DNA of 64,000 bases from Martinezella multihospitum (GCF_900094585.1 NZ_FMAG01000006.1:186001-250000), one strand, 5' to 3'; positions 1 through 10,289 are shown, counted from the first letter of the stretch. Notes: a model not told the origin generated them from the letters alone. Numbers and translations are program-made.

Positions 1-1028
1 GCGACATTGTCCGCAGCGCTGATAAGAAGGCGGATCGGCCGCACGATGCGGTCAGCAATCGCAATCGCGGTCCAGATTGCCGCCAAAAGCACGATCAAAG
101 CAAAGCCGATATAGAGGACGGCAAAGGCGATCTGAAGCGACATGCGGCCGGCTTCCATCGCCTTGTATTCGACGGTGTTGTCTTCGACCATGCGCATGGC
201 ATTCATGACACGCGGGTCGACGGCACGCACGGTATAGAGGAACGAACCAGGGATCTCATCGAGCTTGATGACCGCGCCGACAAGATTGGTCACCCCTGGC
301 GGGATGAGCGTCGGCTGACCATTGGCGGAGGAATCAAGCGCATCCTTCGGGATGGCCGGCAGCGGGCGTTCGGTCTTGATATCGGCCTGGACGATGGCGG
401 TGCCGTCGCGGCGCACGAGAAAGGCGCCCAGCAAGCCACGTCCCCGCGCCTGCCGGGTCATCAGATCGGCAAAACCGGTGCGATCAAGGTTGAAGAGCGA
501 GCGGTTGCGCTCCAGGTCATTCGCCATCGAGACGGTTTGACCCTGCAGATAGCTCGCATTCTCCATCAGATAGGCCTGCGCGACATTCTGCGAGGAGCTG
601 ATGATCTGCTGCGTGCGCACGCCGAACCAGCGGTCGAGGCCGACATTGAGCGTCAGGCTGGCGACGATGGCGACGAGGATGGCCGGCGTGATCGCCACGA
701 TCGAGAAAAGGACGACGATGCGGATATGCAGGCGGGCTGCCGCGCGGCCGCGGCTGCGCGCCTTCATCAGCCGCGCCACTTCGCGGGCGATCAGCGCAAT
801 CAGTCCCAGCACGAAGAGGCCGTTGATGACAACAGAGGTGAAGACGACCGAGGAGGTCGGAGCAATCGGCGTCAGCCCGAGAAGCATCAGCAAGGTCGCG
901 ATGGCGCACAGAAGAGCGCCGCCGGCCAGGATCAGACCAGGTAGGGCAAAGGAAGCACGACGGTCCGTCACCTTGACAACCGCCTCGTCGCTCGCCGCCG
1001 GCGACACCGCGTCCTGCATCATTCCCAT
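1..1028 (-). CDS. ntrY: NtrY, nitrogen regulation sensor histidine kinase (N-terminal part, runs off the left edge)
   Basis: This is the first ~342 residues of the membrane sensor kinase of the NtrY/NtrX two-component system, which acts with NtrB/NtrC in nitrogen and redox control. The visible part has a short cytoplasmic start, two hydrophobic segments (about residues 25-75) with a basic stretch after them, a third hydrophobic segment near residues 90-115, a long periplasmic sensing region, and a last transmembrane segment followed by the beginning of a HAMP linker (IADRIVRPIRLL). The kinase core lies outside the window. The ATG at 1028 has a GGAG seven bases upstream; in-frame ATGs at 1022 and 1019 are alternatives. 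It follows ntrC in the same direction after a 279-bp gap, the usual ntrBC-ntrYX order of Rhizobiales. The identification rests on layout and position because the catalytic domain is not visible. Confidence 0.9.
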   Translation of the reverse strand, partial: MGMMQDAVSPAASDEAVVKVTDRRASFALPGLILAGGALLCAIATLLMLLGLTPIAPTSSVVFTSVVINGLFVLGLIALIAREVARLMKARSRGRAAARLHIRIVVLFSIVAITPAILVAIVASLTLNVGLDRWFGVRTQQIISSSQNVAQAYLMENASYLQGQTVSMANDLERNRSLFNLDRTGFADLMTRQARGRGLLGAFLVRRDGTAIVQADIKTERPLPAIPKDALDSSANGQPTLIPPGVTNLVGAVIKLDEIPGSFLYTVRAVDPRVMNAMRMVEDNTVEYKAMEAGRMSLQIAFAVLYIGFALIVLLAAIWTAIAIADRIVRPIRLLISAADNV

Positions 1029-1192
1029 CAATCTCCACGCCCGAGCGACGGTCGGCGCCCTGGTCGAATCGCACGGCCACTATTGGGCACGGGTGCGAGC
1101 GACAAGCAGAGGCGGGAACTGTCGTCCGGTTTCGCTTGGAAGCGAAACCTTTACTTCATGTCACTTTTGCAACAAGTTGAAAAATCAGACGA

Positions 1193-1212
1193 ACTCTCGT
1201 TCTGACGAGAGT
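1193..1212. terminator. Hairpin between ntrC and ntrY
   Basis: Perfect 8-bp inverted repeat (ACTCTCGT, four-base loop TCTG, ACGAGAGT) in the ntrC-ntrY gap, about 95 bases after the ntrC stop. No clear T-run follows on the minus strand, so it may be a weak terminator, an mRNA-stability hairpin or an operator rather than a strong intrinsic terminator. The rest of the 279-bp gap presumably holds an ntrY promoter, which I cannot place. Confidence 0.4.
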
Positions 1213-1307
1213 GGGCCAGATGAATCGCCACCGCAAAAACGACGAATCTGCTGCGTGACCTTTAAGCAACGCATTGTGGCGAAAATGCAACGCATCGGAT
1301 TGCGTTG

Positions 1308-2755
<1,448 letters not shown>

Positions 2756-2759
<4 letters not shown>

Positions 2760-3913
2760 CGAGTAGTCCCTGTAGAGTTCGGAAGTGGGGCATCTTCTGA
2801 GGTGATGCCCTTGGAGGCAGGCATCAAAACACGGAAAGTGGTACGATGGTTCTGGCTGTCGCATTCGACAATGCCGCCGTGGTCACCGATGATCTTGGCG
2901 ACCAGCGCAAGGCCGAGGCCGGTTCCGTTCGTCTTCGTGGTGATGAACGGATCGAAGAGATGCGGTACGAGATCGGCCGGCACGCCGGGGCCATTGTCGA
3001 TGACGCAAAATTCCAGCGGCAGCGAGATCTTCTCGCGCGTTCCTGCGACCGAAAGCCGGATGCCGGGACGATAGGCTGTCGTCAGCATGATCTCGCCATC
3101 CTGGCGGTCGCCGACTGCCTCGGCGGCATTCTTCACCAGATTGAGGAAGACTTGCACCAGCTGATCCCGATTCGCGAAGACCGCCGGCAGTGAGGGGTCG
3201 TAATTCTCGGAAATCTTGATGTTGCGGGCAAAGCCAGCCTTGGCAACGGCCTTCACGTGGTCAAGCACGGAGTGGATGTTGACGGGAACACGATCGACCG
3301 GCCGCTCGTCGGAGAAAACCTCCATGCGGTCGACGAGCGAGACGATGCGATCCGTCTCGTCGCAGATAAGGCGCGTCAGCGCGCGATCATCATCCTCGAC
3401 CGACTGTTCGAGCAGCTGTGCAGCACCGCGGATGCCCGAGAGCGGATTCTTGATCTCGTGCGCCAGCATGGAAGCAAGGCCGGTGACCGAACGGGCGGCG
3501 GCGCGATGCGTCAGCTGCCGATCGATCTTGTCGGCCATGGAGCGTTCCTGGAACACCACCACGACCGAACCAGGCGTGCTGGAAACGGGGGCAACATAAA
3601 TGTCCACCAGCTTGTCCTGCCCCAGGCGCGGCGAGCTGAGATCGACGCGGTATTCATTCACTGGTGCGCGGCGTTCGCGCACCTGGTCGATCAGCGCCAG
3701 CAAGGGGCTGCCGAAAGGGATGAAGCTGGAGATCTTGTAGCGCGACAGGTGCGACGCGCTGGCGCCGAAGAAGGCTTCCGCCTCCCAATTGGCAAAGGCA
3801 ATGAGGCCGGCCTCGTCAACCATGACGACAGGGTTCTGGATCGCATTGAGAACGGCCATGGCCACGGAGTTGGCCGGGCTGTCACCGGCGCCGGAGCTGG
3901 ATTTCGAAGTCAT
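2756..3913 (-). CDS. ntrB: NtrB, cytoplasmic nitrogen sensor histidine kinase/phosphatase
   Basis: NtrB is the soluble kinase that, controlled by the PII protein, phosphorylates or dephosphorylates NtrC according to nitrogen status. The 385-residue protein has no transmembrane segment. It has an N-terminal PAS domain (about residues 17-125), a HisKA dimerisation domain with the phospho-accepting His152 in LAHEIKNPL, and an HATPase domain with an N box (LVKNAAEAV), a G1 box (DNGPGVP) and a G2 box (TNGTGLGLAL). It overlaps ntrC by four bases at its end and dusB by four bases at its start, so all three genes are one translationally coupled unit. Confidence 0.97.
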
Positions 3914-4938
3914 GCAGCCTCCTGGACGCAGTGGGCGAGATCAACACCTGCCTGCAACGCGGCATGGAAGGATGCAGCCGCCTCGCTACTCTCCTTCGAC
4001 GTCATGATTTTCGCCTTGTCAGCCCCTGCCGTCGCAGGCGCATATCGATCGAGATACCAGGCCAGATGCTTGCGGGCGTGGCGAATGCCGACGGCCTCGC
4101 CATAGAACTCCAGCATCATCCGGTAGTGTTCGAGCGCGATTTCCACGATCTCCTGACGTCCCGGCTCGCGATGACCGGCCAGTACGCCAGCATGCCAGGG
4201 ACGGCCTTGGCAACCTCGGCCAATCATGACGGCATCAGCACCGGAGCGGCGCAGAATTTCCTGCGCATCTTCAGCCGTTTCGACATCACCATTGGCAACA
4301 AGCGGAATGGAGATGACTCCGCGCACGGCGCGGATCGCATCCCAATCCGCCCTGCCCTCGTAGAATTGCATGCGCGTTCGGCCATGAATGGTGACGAGCT
4401 GAATGCCGGCCTCTTCGGCCCGGCGCGCGATATGAGGCGCGTTGATGGAATTTTCGTCCCAGCCGAGCCTCATCTTCAGCGTCACGGGGATGCTCACCGC
4501 ACGGACGGTCGCTTCAATCAAGGTCAGCGCGTGATCCGGATCGCGCATCAGTGCCGAACCGGAATAGCCGCCAATGACCTTCTTCGCCGGGCACCCCATA
4601 TTGATATCGATGATATCGGCGCCATTATCCGCAGCGATCCTTGCCGCCTCGGCCATCCAATGCGCTTCACGGCCGGCGAGCTGCACCATATGCGGCTTCA
4701 ATCCGGCGCTCTTCAGGCGCGCCCAAGATTCTGCTGTATCCTGCACGAGCTCACGGCTTGCCACCATTTCCGTGACGACCAGACCGGCGCCGTAGCGCAA
4801 AGCGAGCTGCCGGAAGGGAAGATCGGTCACGCCCGACATCGGTGCAAGAATCACGCGATTTCGGATAGGCACGGATCCGATGGAAAATGGAGCTGCAAGC
4901 TTGGAAGAAAGCAAATGATTATCTTTCGGGCACACCAT
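3910..4938 (-). CDS. dusB: tRNA-dihydrouridine synthase (DusB/NifR3 family)
   Basis: FMN enzyme that reduces particular uridines in the tRNA D-loop. In rhizobia and Rhodobacter this gene was named nifR3 because it is the first gene of the ntrBC operon. The 342-residue TIM barrel shows the family motifs: an N-terminal strand (ILAPMSGVTDLPFR), the catalytic-cysteine motif INMGCPAKKV, the RNA/FMN-contacting segment TLKMRLGWD, and the phosphate-binding loop ANGDVETAEDA. The start at 4938 gives a slightly long N-terminus before the conserved core. A start a few codons further in cannot be excluded. Its end overlaps the ntrB start by four bases (ATGA). The 222-bp gap to the divergent ispDF holds its promoter; I found no clean NtrC dyad there by eye. 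Confidence 0.95.
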   Translation of the reverse strand: MVCPKDNHLLSSKLAAPFSIGSVPIRNRVILAPMSGVTDLPFRQLALRYGAGLVVTEMVASRELVQDTAESWARLKSAGLKPHMVQLAGREAHWMAEAARIAADNGADIIDINMGCPAKKVIGGYSGSALMRDPDHALTLIEATVRAVSIPVTLKMRLGWDENSINAPHIARRAEEAGIQLVTIHGRTRMQFYEGRADWDAIRAVRGVISIPLVANGDVETAEDAQEILRRSGADAVMIGRGCQGRPWHAGVLAGHREPGRQEIVEIALEHYRMMLEFYGEAVGIRHARKHLAWYLDRYAPATAGADKAKIMTSKESSEAAASFHAALQAGVDLAHCVQEAA

Positions 4939-5042
4939 ACATCTGCACTATTTTTAGACACGCTTTGAAAGTTTGCCAAGGGGTTTCGACGAATCCCGAT
5001 ATTTTTTGGGCAGATGCTGGAAAATACTCAGTTGAGGCGATA

Positions 5043-5062
5043 GACCCTGCTGGAACAGGGTC
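5043..5062. promoter_or_regulatory. Hairpin in the dusB-ispDF intergenic region
   Basis: Inverted repeat GACCCTG, six-base loop, CAGGGTC in the 222-bp divergent gap, about 100 bases upstream of the ispDF start. CCGTTTTGG follows it on the plus strand. It could be a 5'-leader structure or the tail of a small transcript. The sequence does not decide the role. Confidence 0.3.
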
Positions 5063-5160
5063 CCGTTTTGGCGATCTATTTAGCATGTGCTTGTTCAAAG
5101 GAAAGCTCTACGCTTTTCAAAGCCATGCCACAGACGGCGCCTTTCAGCCTTCGGGGGTTT

Positions 5161-6381
5161 ATGACGCAAATGCATTCAAAGCAACCGCTGTCGGTGGGAA
5201 TCGTGATCGTTGCCGCCGGGCGCGGCGAACGGGCAGGCTCTCCGGAAGAAGGCCCCAAGCAATATCGCCCGATCGGCGGCAGAGCGGTTATTGCGCATAC
5301 GCTTGAAAAATTCGTGACATGGCCGCAGGCATCGAAGATTGTCGTCGTCATCCATCGCGACGATGAAAAGCTGCTCCGGGCAGCATTCGACCAGGTTGCC
5401 GGCTTGCCCGAAGTCGAGATCGCCTTTGGCGGCGCGACCCGTCAGCAATCCGTGCTCGCAGGACTTCGGCAGCTGAAGGACAGCGGCGTGCCGCATGTGA
5501 TGATCCATGATGCCGTGCGCCCCTTCTTCGACCATGATCTGCTGGATCGTGTTGCCGCAGCCCTCGCCGCCGGCGCACCCGCCGTGCTACCCGCCATGCC
5601 TGTCACCGACACGCTGAAGCGCAGCGATGCGGACGGGCTGGTGGTCGACACCGTGCCGCGCGCCGGGCTGCACGCCGCGCAGACGCCGCAGTCCTTCCGC
5701 TTCGCCGATATTCTTGCCGCGCATGAAAAAGCAGCCGGCGATGGCAGAACGGACTTTACCGACGACGCCGCCATCGCGGAATGGTGCAATCTGCCAGTGA
5801 CGCTCGTGACCGGCAGCGCCGACAATGTAAAACTGACGATCAAGAGGGATATTGCCATGGCCGATGAAAAGTTGAGTGCAGGCCTGCTGCCCGACGTACG
5901 CACCGGCAACGGCTATGACGTCCACCAGCTGGAGCCCGGCGATGGTGTTACCCTTTGCGGCGTCTTCATTCCGCATGACCAGAAGCTGAAGGGGCATTCT
6001 GACGCCGATGTCGCGCTGCATGCCCTGACGGACGCCTTGCTCGCCACCTGCGGCGCCGGCGATATCGGCGATCATTTCCCGCCCTCCGACCCGCAATGGA
6101 AGGGCGCACCCTCGCGCATTTTCATCGAACACGCGGCAAAGATCGTGCGCGAGCGCGGCGGCACCATCATGAATGCGGATGTCTCGCTGATCGCCGAAGC
6201 GCCGAAGGTCGGGCCGCACCGCGACGTCATGCGCGCCAAGCTCTCCGAATTTCTTGGCATCAGCATCGATCGGTGTTCGGTCAAGGCAACGACAAACGAG
6301 AAGATTGGCTTCGTCGGCCGCCGCGAAGGCATTGCAGCCATCGCGACCGCAACCGTCGTTTATCGCGGAGGCAAGGCATAA
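5161..6381 (+). CDS. ispDF: IspDF, bifunctional MEP cytidylyltransferase / MECDP synthase
   Basis: Fused enzyme for two non-consecutive steps of the MEP isoprenoid pathway: CTP-dependent formation of CDP-ME (IspD) and ring closure to MEcPP (IspF). The intermediate IspE kinase is encoded elsewhere. The IspD half (about residues 1-225) has the CTP-binding loop VAAGRGERAG and the IHDAVRPF motif. The IspF half begins near residue 245 with GNGYDVHQL (metal ligands D and H) and continues with LKGHSDADVALHALTDALL. I start it at ATG 5161, just behind a GGGGG stretch, giving 406 residues, the normal length for alphaproteobacterial fusions. The frame is open further upstream but with a non-conserved sequence. 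Its stop overlaps the next gene's start by one base (TAATG). Confidence 0.95.
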   Translation: MTQMHSKQPLSVGIVIVAAGRGERAGSPEEGPKQYRPIGGRAVIAHTLEKFVTWPQASKIVVVIHRDDEKLLRAAFDQVAGLPEVEIAFGGATRQQSVLAGLRQLKDSGVPHVMIHDAVRPFFDHDLLDRVAAALAAGAPAVLPAMPVTDTLKRSDADGLVVDTVPRAGLHAAQTPQSFRFADILAAHEKAAGDGRTDFTDDAAIAEWCNLPVTLVTGSADNVKLTIKRDIAMADEKLSAGLLPDVRTGNGYDVHQLEPGDGVTLCGVFIPHDQKLKGHSDADVALHALTDALLATCGAGDIGDHFPPSDPQWKGAPSRIFIEHAAKIVRERGGTIMNADVSLIAEAPKVGPHRDVMRAKLSEFLGISIDRCSVKATTNEKIGFVGRREGIAAIATATVVYRGGKA

Positions 6382-6875
6382 TGCATTTTCCCGATGAGAT
6401 TATCGCGCTGGCGCAAAAGATCGTGGCTGACTTCACGGCAAAGGGCTGGATGGTCGCGACAGCCGAATCCTGCACCGGCGGGCTGATCGCTGGCGCGCTG
6501 ACGGAAATTCCAGGCTCTTCGGCCGTAGTCGATCGCGGCTTCGTCACCTACACCAACACCGCCAAGATGGAGATGCTCGGCGTCCAGGAGCAGACGCTGG
6601 CGCAATTTGGCGCGGTGTCGAAGGAAACGGCGTTGCAGATGGTGCACGGCGCCCTCTTCCGCTCCCGCGCCGATTTTGCCGTCGCGGTGACCGGTATTGC
6701 CGGCCCCGGCGGCGGCTCAGCGGAAAAGCCGGTCGGACTCGTCCACCTCGCTGCCAAGGCACGCAGCGGCGCACTCATCCACCATGAAATGCGTTATGGC
6801 GATATCGGCCGCGACCAAGTTCGGCTCGCCACGCTAAAGACGGCGCTGGAGATGCTGGTTACGCTCGGTCAGTGA
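6381..6875 (+). CDS. CinA C-terminal-domain protein (nicotinamide-nucleotide amidase, PncC type)
   Basis: A 164-residue stand-alone CinA C-terminal domain. Members hydrolyse nicotinamide mononucleotide to NaMN for pyridine-nucleotide recycling, although older annotations say competence/damage-inducible protein. Visible motifs are TAESCTGGLIAG near the N-terminus with the catalytic serine and AVTGIAGPGGG in the second half, both typical of PncC. The N-terminal molybdopterin-binding half of full-length CinA is absent, as usual for this subgroup. The start overlaps the ispDF stop in TAATG, so translation is coupled, a pairing seen in many Rhizobiales. Confidence 0.9.
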   Translation: MHFPDEIIALAQKIVADFTAKGWMVATAESCTGGLIAGALTEIPGSSAVVDRGFVTYTNTAKMEMLGVQEQTLAQFGAVSKETALQMVHGALFRSRADFAVAVTGIAGPGGGSAEKPVGLVHLAAKARSGALIHHEMRYGDIGRDQVRLATLKTALEMLVTLGQ

Positions 6876-6887
6876 GTGGACGCAGCT

Positions 6888-7334
6888 TCAGGCGTAGATC
6901 TTGTTGGCGCGCGTCTCGAAGGCATCCGTGAACATCCGGAAGGCGCGATCGAACATCGATCCCATCAGGGCGCCGAGGATGCGGCTCTTGAATTCGTAAT
7001 CGATGAAGAAATCGATGCTGCAGCCGCCATTTTCGGACGGCGCGAAGCGCCAGCGATTGTCGAGATACTTGAATGGGCCATCGATATATTTCACATCGAT
7101 CGCCCGCTCGACCTTGTTCAACAGCACCTGCGTCGTAAAGGTCTCGCGGATCGCCTTGTAGCCGACGGTCATGTCGGCAATCAGCAGGGTCTTGCCGTCA
7201 CGCTCCTTGCGGCTGCGGACCGTAAGCGCCTCGCAAAGCGGCAGGAATTCCGGATAGCGTTCCACATCGGCAACGAGGTCGAACATCTGGTCGGGCGAAT
7301 GCGGAACGGGGCGATGGGTTTCGAATTGAGGCAT
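6888..7334 (-). CDS. COQ10/RatA-like START-domain protein
   Basis: A 148-residue single-domain protein of the polyketide cyclase/START superfamily, in the branch shared by mitochondrial COQ10 (a ubiquinone-binding chaperone needed for respiration) and bacterial RatA. Typical features are the N-terminal VPHSPDQMFDLVADVERYPEF, a central beta-rich region with IDGPFKYLDNRW, and the C-terminal helix with ILGALMGSMFDRAFRMFTDAF. I start it at ATG 7334 (MPQFETHR); an in-frame TTG at 7343 would add three residues. The RatA toxin role described in E. coli should not be transferred; a quinone-binding role is more likely in this order. It lies 9 bp behind the last of three kinase-like genes and is probably co-transcribed with them. 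Confidence 0.87.
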   Translation of the reverse strand: MPQFETHRPVPHSPDQMFDLVADVERYPEFLPLCEALTVRSRKERDGKTLLIADMTVGYKAIRETFTTQVLLNKVERAIDVKYIDGPFKYLDNRWRFAPSENGGCSIDFFIDYEFKSRILGALMGSMFDRAFRMFTDAFETRANKIYA

Positions 7335-7343
7335 GAGCCGCAA

Positions 7344-7910
7344 TTAAGCAGGACGGCCAAGAAGATCAAGAAGCTGACGCATTTCGCCGCGGGATTTCAG
7401 CTGCAAAACCGGCACATCGGGTCCATGCTGCGCCAGGCCGGCCATAACTTTTGGCGCAAATTTCTGCTCCCAATCCCATATGTAGCGCAGAAACTCTCAA
7501 TCGATGCGCTCGGGGCACCCTGGGGCCATGTCGGGGCGCGACCGCCCCAGCCATCGCAGCGCCCTCGACAAAGCGCCCCACATGCAAATCCAGCGCGGCA
7601 CGCGCACCCAGAGCACAAGTTCGGTACGCGGCAATCTGAGATCGAAGCTGGAAGGTCCCGTGCCGTCGATCAGCCAACGATCCTCAGCAACCTTCACCGC
7701 AATAAGCGCACGTTTCTCAACCTTGTCTCGCTTCACCCAGCCCGGCAGCCAGAAAAACTCCCGGTCCATGGAGGCGTAGGGCAAATCCAGAAAAGCAACG
7801 ATCTTTTGGGCCAATGTCGACTTGCCGCCGCCAGAGCAGCCCATGATGAGGATACGATCAGCCACCCTAAGATAGGCCGCGCCCTCTGCTATGCTGCTCA
7901 ATTCCCGCAT
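7344..7910 (-). pseudogene. P-loop kinase-like gene (FlaR/adenylate kinase-like), interrupted by an in-frame TGA
   Basis: Third copy, in transcription order, of a tandem family of small P-loop NTPases. ATG 7910 has a strong GGAGG upstream. The first 137 codons read well (Walker A MGCSGGGKST; DGTGPSSFDLRLPRTELV), then TGA at 7497-7499 stops translation. The frame continues after the TGA for 50 more codons to TAA at 7344-7346, and that tail matches the two neighbouring copies closely (AGLAQHGPDVPVLQL is identical to the middle copy). Both neighbours have Trp at the stop position (VDWEFLR, LDWKFLR; here ID-stop-EFLR), so a single TGG-to-TGA change explains it. The gene is either a fresh pseudogene, a truncated but active NTPase, or a sequencing error. 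The rest shows no frameshift. Confidence 0.8.
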
Positions 7911-7962
7911 ATGTCACCTCCGGCAACCGAACGAGCACAATAATTTGAATGTCTGGAAACGC

Positions 7963-8556
7963 CTATGTCGGTTTTGCGAGCAAATCGAGCAATTCACTCA
8001 TTTGCCGGCGACTGGTCAATTGAAGGACAGGCACATCAGGCCCGTGCTGAGCAAGGCCGGCCGTGACGCGCGGCGCGAATTTTTCCTCGAACGTCCAGAT
8101 GAAGCGCAGAAATTCCCAATCGACCTTCTCGATACAGCCCGGCGCCATTTCCGGGCGCGTGCGGCCCATCCATCTGATCCAGCGAGAGATTACGCCCCAA
8201 ATGCACAGCAGCCGTGGCATCCGTACCCAGATGACGAGATCGGTACGCGGCAGGCGAACATCGAATGTGGATGGATTGGTGCCATCCAGGATCCATCGCT
8301 CTTCCTGAACCTTGGTGATGATAATGGCGCGCTGCTCGTCCTTTGCGCGCTCAACCCAGCCCGGGAGCCACAAGACGTCGCGATCGATCGAGACATAGGC
8401 AAGGCCGAAGCGGGTGGCGATCTTCTGCGACAGGGTCGATTTTCCACCGCCGGAACACCCCATGACAAGGATGCGGTTCGCATTGCGGACGTGATCGGCA
8501 GCCACGCCAAGATCGCGTATCTCACTGCGCAATGTCGGCATCGTGATATGGTCCAT
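7963..8556 (-). CDS. P-loop NTPase/kinase-like protein (FlaR/adenylate kinase-like), middle copy
   Basis: A 197-residue protein with Walker A MGCSGGGKSTLSQKIA (about residues 32-41), a conserved DRDVLWLPGWVERAKDE segment, a DGTNPSTFDVRLPRTDLVIW strand resembling the nucleotide-monophosphate side of shikimate/adenylate kinases, an arginine-rich helix SRWIRWMGRTRPEMAPG that could form the lid, and a C-terminal DWEFLRFIWTFEEKFAP segment. Homologues are annotated as AAA-family ATPase, adenylate kinase or topology modulation protein FlaR. The true substrate is unknown, and I would not claim a role in DNA topology. It sits between two paralogues on the same strand, 52 bp from the broken copy and 9 bp from the first copy. 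Confidence 0.8.
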   Translation of the reverse strand: MDHITMPTLRSEIRDLGVAADHVRNANRILVMGCSGGGKSTLSQKIATRFGLAYVSIDRDVLWLPGWVERAKDEQRAIIITKVQEERWILDGTNPSTFDVRLPRTDLVIWVRMPRLLCIWGVISRWIRWMGRTRPEMAPGCIEKVDWEFLRFIWTFEEKFAPRVTAGLAQHGPDVPVLQLTSRRQMSELLDLLAKPT

Positions 8557-8565
8557 GGCTGCCTC

Positions 8566-9159
8566 TCAGGTCTTGCTTCGCAGACACGACAACAGCTCCT
8601 CGCCGTCGCGGTAGGATTTCAGCGTCACGACAGGCACGTTGTTGCCGTGCCGCGCCAGCATCTCCTGAAACTGCGGCGCCTCGTCACGCTCGAATGTCCA
8701 GATGTAGCGCAAAAACTTCCAGTCCAGCCGCTCCGGACACCCTGGCGCCATTTCCGGGCGCGAACGGCCCCTGTAGCGTAGCCAGCGTGAAATCACGCCG
8801 CGCAAGGCCACATGCCGTGGCGGCCTTCGCCAAATGACGATATCCGTGCGCGGCAACCTCAGTGGCAGGGTTCCGGGGCTGTTGCCGTCGATGATCCAAC
8901 GCGGCCCGGCGACCGCCTGCTCGATCAGCGAGATCGCCTCCGGACGTGGCCGCATCTTCCAGCCCGGTAGCCAGAAGATGTCGCGATCCATCGAAACATA
9001 GGTCAGTCCGCGCAAGGAGGCGATCACTTGCGCCAGCGTGCTCTTGCCAGTGCCGGAGCAACCGATGATGAGAATTCTATCCGCCTTTTCGAGGATGCGA
9101 GCCGCCTCACCAATATCGACAGCACGGGAAAGCGCCTGCGGCGCGACGGTCTGCTCCAC
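8566..9159 (-). CDS. P-loop NTPase/kinase-like protein (FlaR/adenylate kinase-like), first copy
   Basis: First gene of the kinase triplet in transcription order and the most divergent: Walker A is IGCSGTGKST, and the middle motif reads DGNSPGTLPLRLPRTDIVIW. The arginine-rich lid-like segment SRWLRYRGRSRPEMAPG and the DWKFLRYIWTFER block are retained. I start it at GTG 9159 (VEQTVAP), which has a GGAG about eight bases upstream and gives 197 residues, the same length as the middle copy. A TTG at 9204 would add 15 unconserved residues. It is separated by 158 bp and a strong terminator from lipA, so the triplet probably has its own promoter at about 9160-9260. Confidence 0.78.
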   Translation of the reverse strand: MEQTVAPQALSRAVDIGEAARILEKADRILIIGCSGTGKSTLAQVIASLRGLTYVSMDRDIFWLPGWKMRPRPEAISLIEQAVAGPRWIIDGNSPGTLPLRLPRTDIVIWRRPPRHVALRGVISRWLRYRGRSRPEMAPGCPERLDWKFLRYIWTFERDEAPQFQEMLARHGNNVPVVTLKSYRDGEELLSCLRSKT

Positions 9160-9261
9160 GGTACAGCTCCATAGTCGAATCGAAAGCGCCGATACCGGTG
9201 ACAAACGGCGGCGTGTTCCCTAGGCCGCGTCGATGACAAATAAATGACGGAACAAAGAAAA

Positions 9262-9285
9262 ACCGCGGCGCACTCGCACCGCGGT
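9262..9285 (-). terminator. Intrinsic terminator downstream of lipA
   Basis: Inverted repeat ACCGCGG ... CCGCGGT with a ten-base interior, partly self-pairing. On the minus strand it is followed directly by TTTTTCTTTG. It lies about 33 bases after the lipA stop, so it should end the long pdhA-to-lipA transcript and insulate the kinase genes. Confidence 0.75.
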
Positions 9286-9317
9286 CCGTTCAAAAGGCAA
9301 ATTCAGTTCGGCTGGGC

Positions 9318-10289
9318 TTATTCGGCGGCCAGCAGCAGCTTCTTTTCGCGGGCGGCGCGCAGACGCTCGAAATCGTCGCCGGCGTGGTGCGAGGAGCGCG
9401 TCAGCGGGCTCGAAGCGACCATCAGAAAGCCCTTCGTGTAAGCCACGGTTTCGTAGGACTTGAACTCTTCCGGCGTGACGAAGCTCATCACCTGGTGATG
9501 CTTGCGCGTCGGCTGCAGATACTGGCCGATGGTCAGGAAATCGACATCGGCGGTGCGCAGGTCATCCATCAGCTGCAGGACTTCGTTACGCTCCTCACCG
9601 AGGCCGACCATGATGCCAGATTTGGTGAACATGGTGGGATCAAGTTCCTTGACCCGCTGCAGCAGACGAACGGAATGGAAGTAGCGCGCGCCGGGACGAA
9701 CCTTCAGGTAGTTCCCCGGCACGGTTTCCAGATTGTGATTGAAGACATCGGGCTTGGCGGCGACGACACGCTCCAGAGCGCCCGGCTTCTTGAGGAAGTC
9801 CGGCGTTAGGATCTCGATCGTGGTTGCCGGCGAAGCAGCGCGGATCGCCCAGATCACCTTTTCGAAATGCTCGGCGCCGCCGTCTTCCAGATCGTCACGG
9901 TCGACCGAGGTGATGACGACGTGGCTGAGGCCCATCTCCTTGACGGCCTTGGCGACGTTTTCCGGCTCGGCCATGTCGAGCGCGTTCGGCTTGCCGGTCG
10001 AGACATTGCAGAAGGAACAGGCACGCGTACAGATCTCGCCCATGATCATGAAGGTGGCGTGCTTCTTGTCCCAGCACTCGCCGATGTTCGGGCAGCCAGC
10101 TTCTTCGCAGACCGTGACGAGCTTATGCTCCTTCACGATCGAGCGGGTTTCGGCATAGCCCTTCGATGTCGGCGCCTTCACGCGGATCCAGTCCGGCTTG
10201 CGCAGGACTTCGGTGTCAGGCCGATGCGCCTTTTCCGGATGTCGCACGCGCTTGGCGTCCGGGTTGATCGTGTCGAGAATGGTGACCAT
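9318..10289 (-). CDS. lipA: LipA, lipoyl synthase
   Basis: Radical-SAM enzyme that inserts two sulfurs into octanoyl groups on lipoyl domains, here most obviously those of PdhB and PdhC made from the same operon. The 323-residue protein shows the auxiliary 4Fe-4S cluster motif CEEAGCPNIGEC, the radical-SAM motif CTRACSFC, the HNLETVPGNYLKVRPGARY region, and the C-terminal region ending near SPLTRSSHHAGD with the conserved serine that ligates the auxiliary cluster. Length is normal. Its position at the end of the pdh operon links synthesis of the complex to its cofactor. An intrinsic terminator follows. Confidence 0.97.
   Translation of the reverse strand: MVTILDTINPDAKRVRHPEKAHRPDTEVLRKPDWIRVKAPTSKGYAETRSIVKEHKLVTVCEEAGCPNIGECWDKKHATFMIMGEICTRACSFCNVSTGKPNALDMAEPENVAKAVKEMGLSHVVITSVDRDDLEDGGAEHFEKVIWAIRAASPATTIEILTPDFLKKPGALERVVAAKPDVFNHNLETVPGNYLKVRPGARYFHSVRLLQRVKELDPTMFTKSGIMVGLGEERNEVLQLMDDLRTADVDFLTIGQYLQPTRKHHQVMSFVTPEEFKSYETVAYTKGFLMVASSPLTRSSHHAGDDFERLRAAREKKLLLAAE

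Noticed and set aside
4939..5160. NtrC-binding dyad and sigma-54 promoter upstream of dusB-ntrBC
   Set aside because: Autoregulation by NtrC is known for such operons, but I could not find a TGCAC-N-GTGCA dyad or a GG-N10-GC core that I would defend.
7497..7499. In-frame TGA as a selenocysteine codon
   Set aside because: The two paralogues have Trp at this position, not Cys, and no SECIS-like hairpin follows. A nonsense mutation (or sequence error) fits better.
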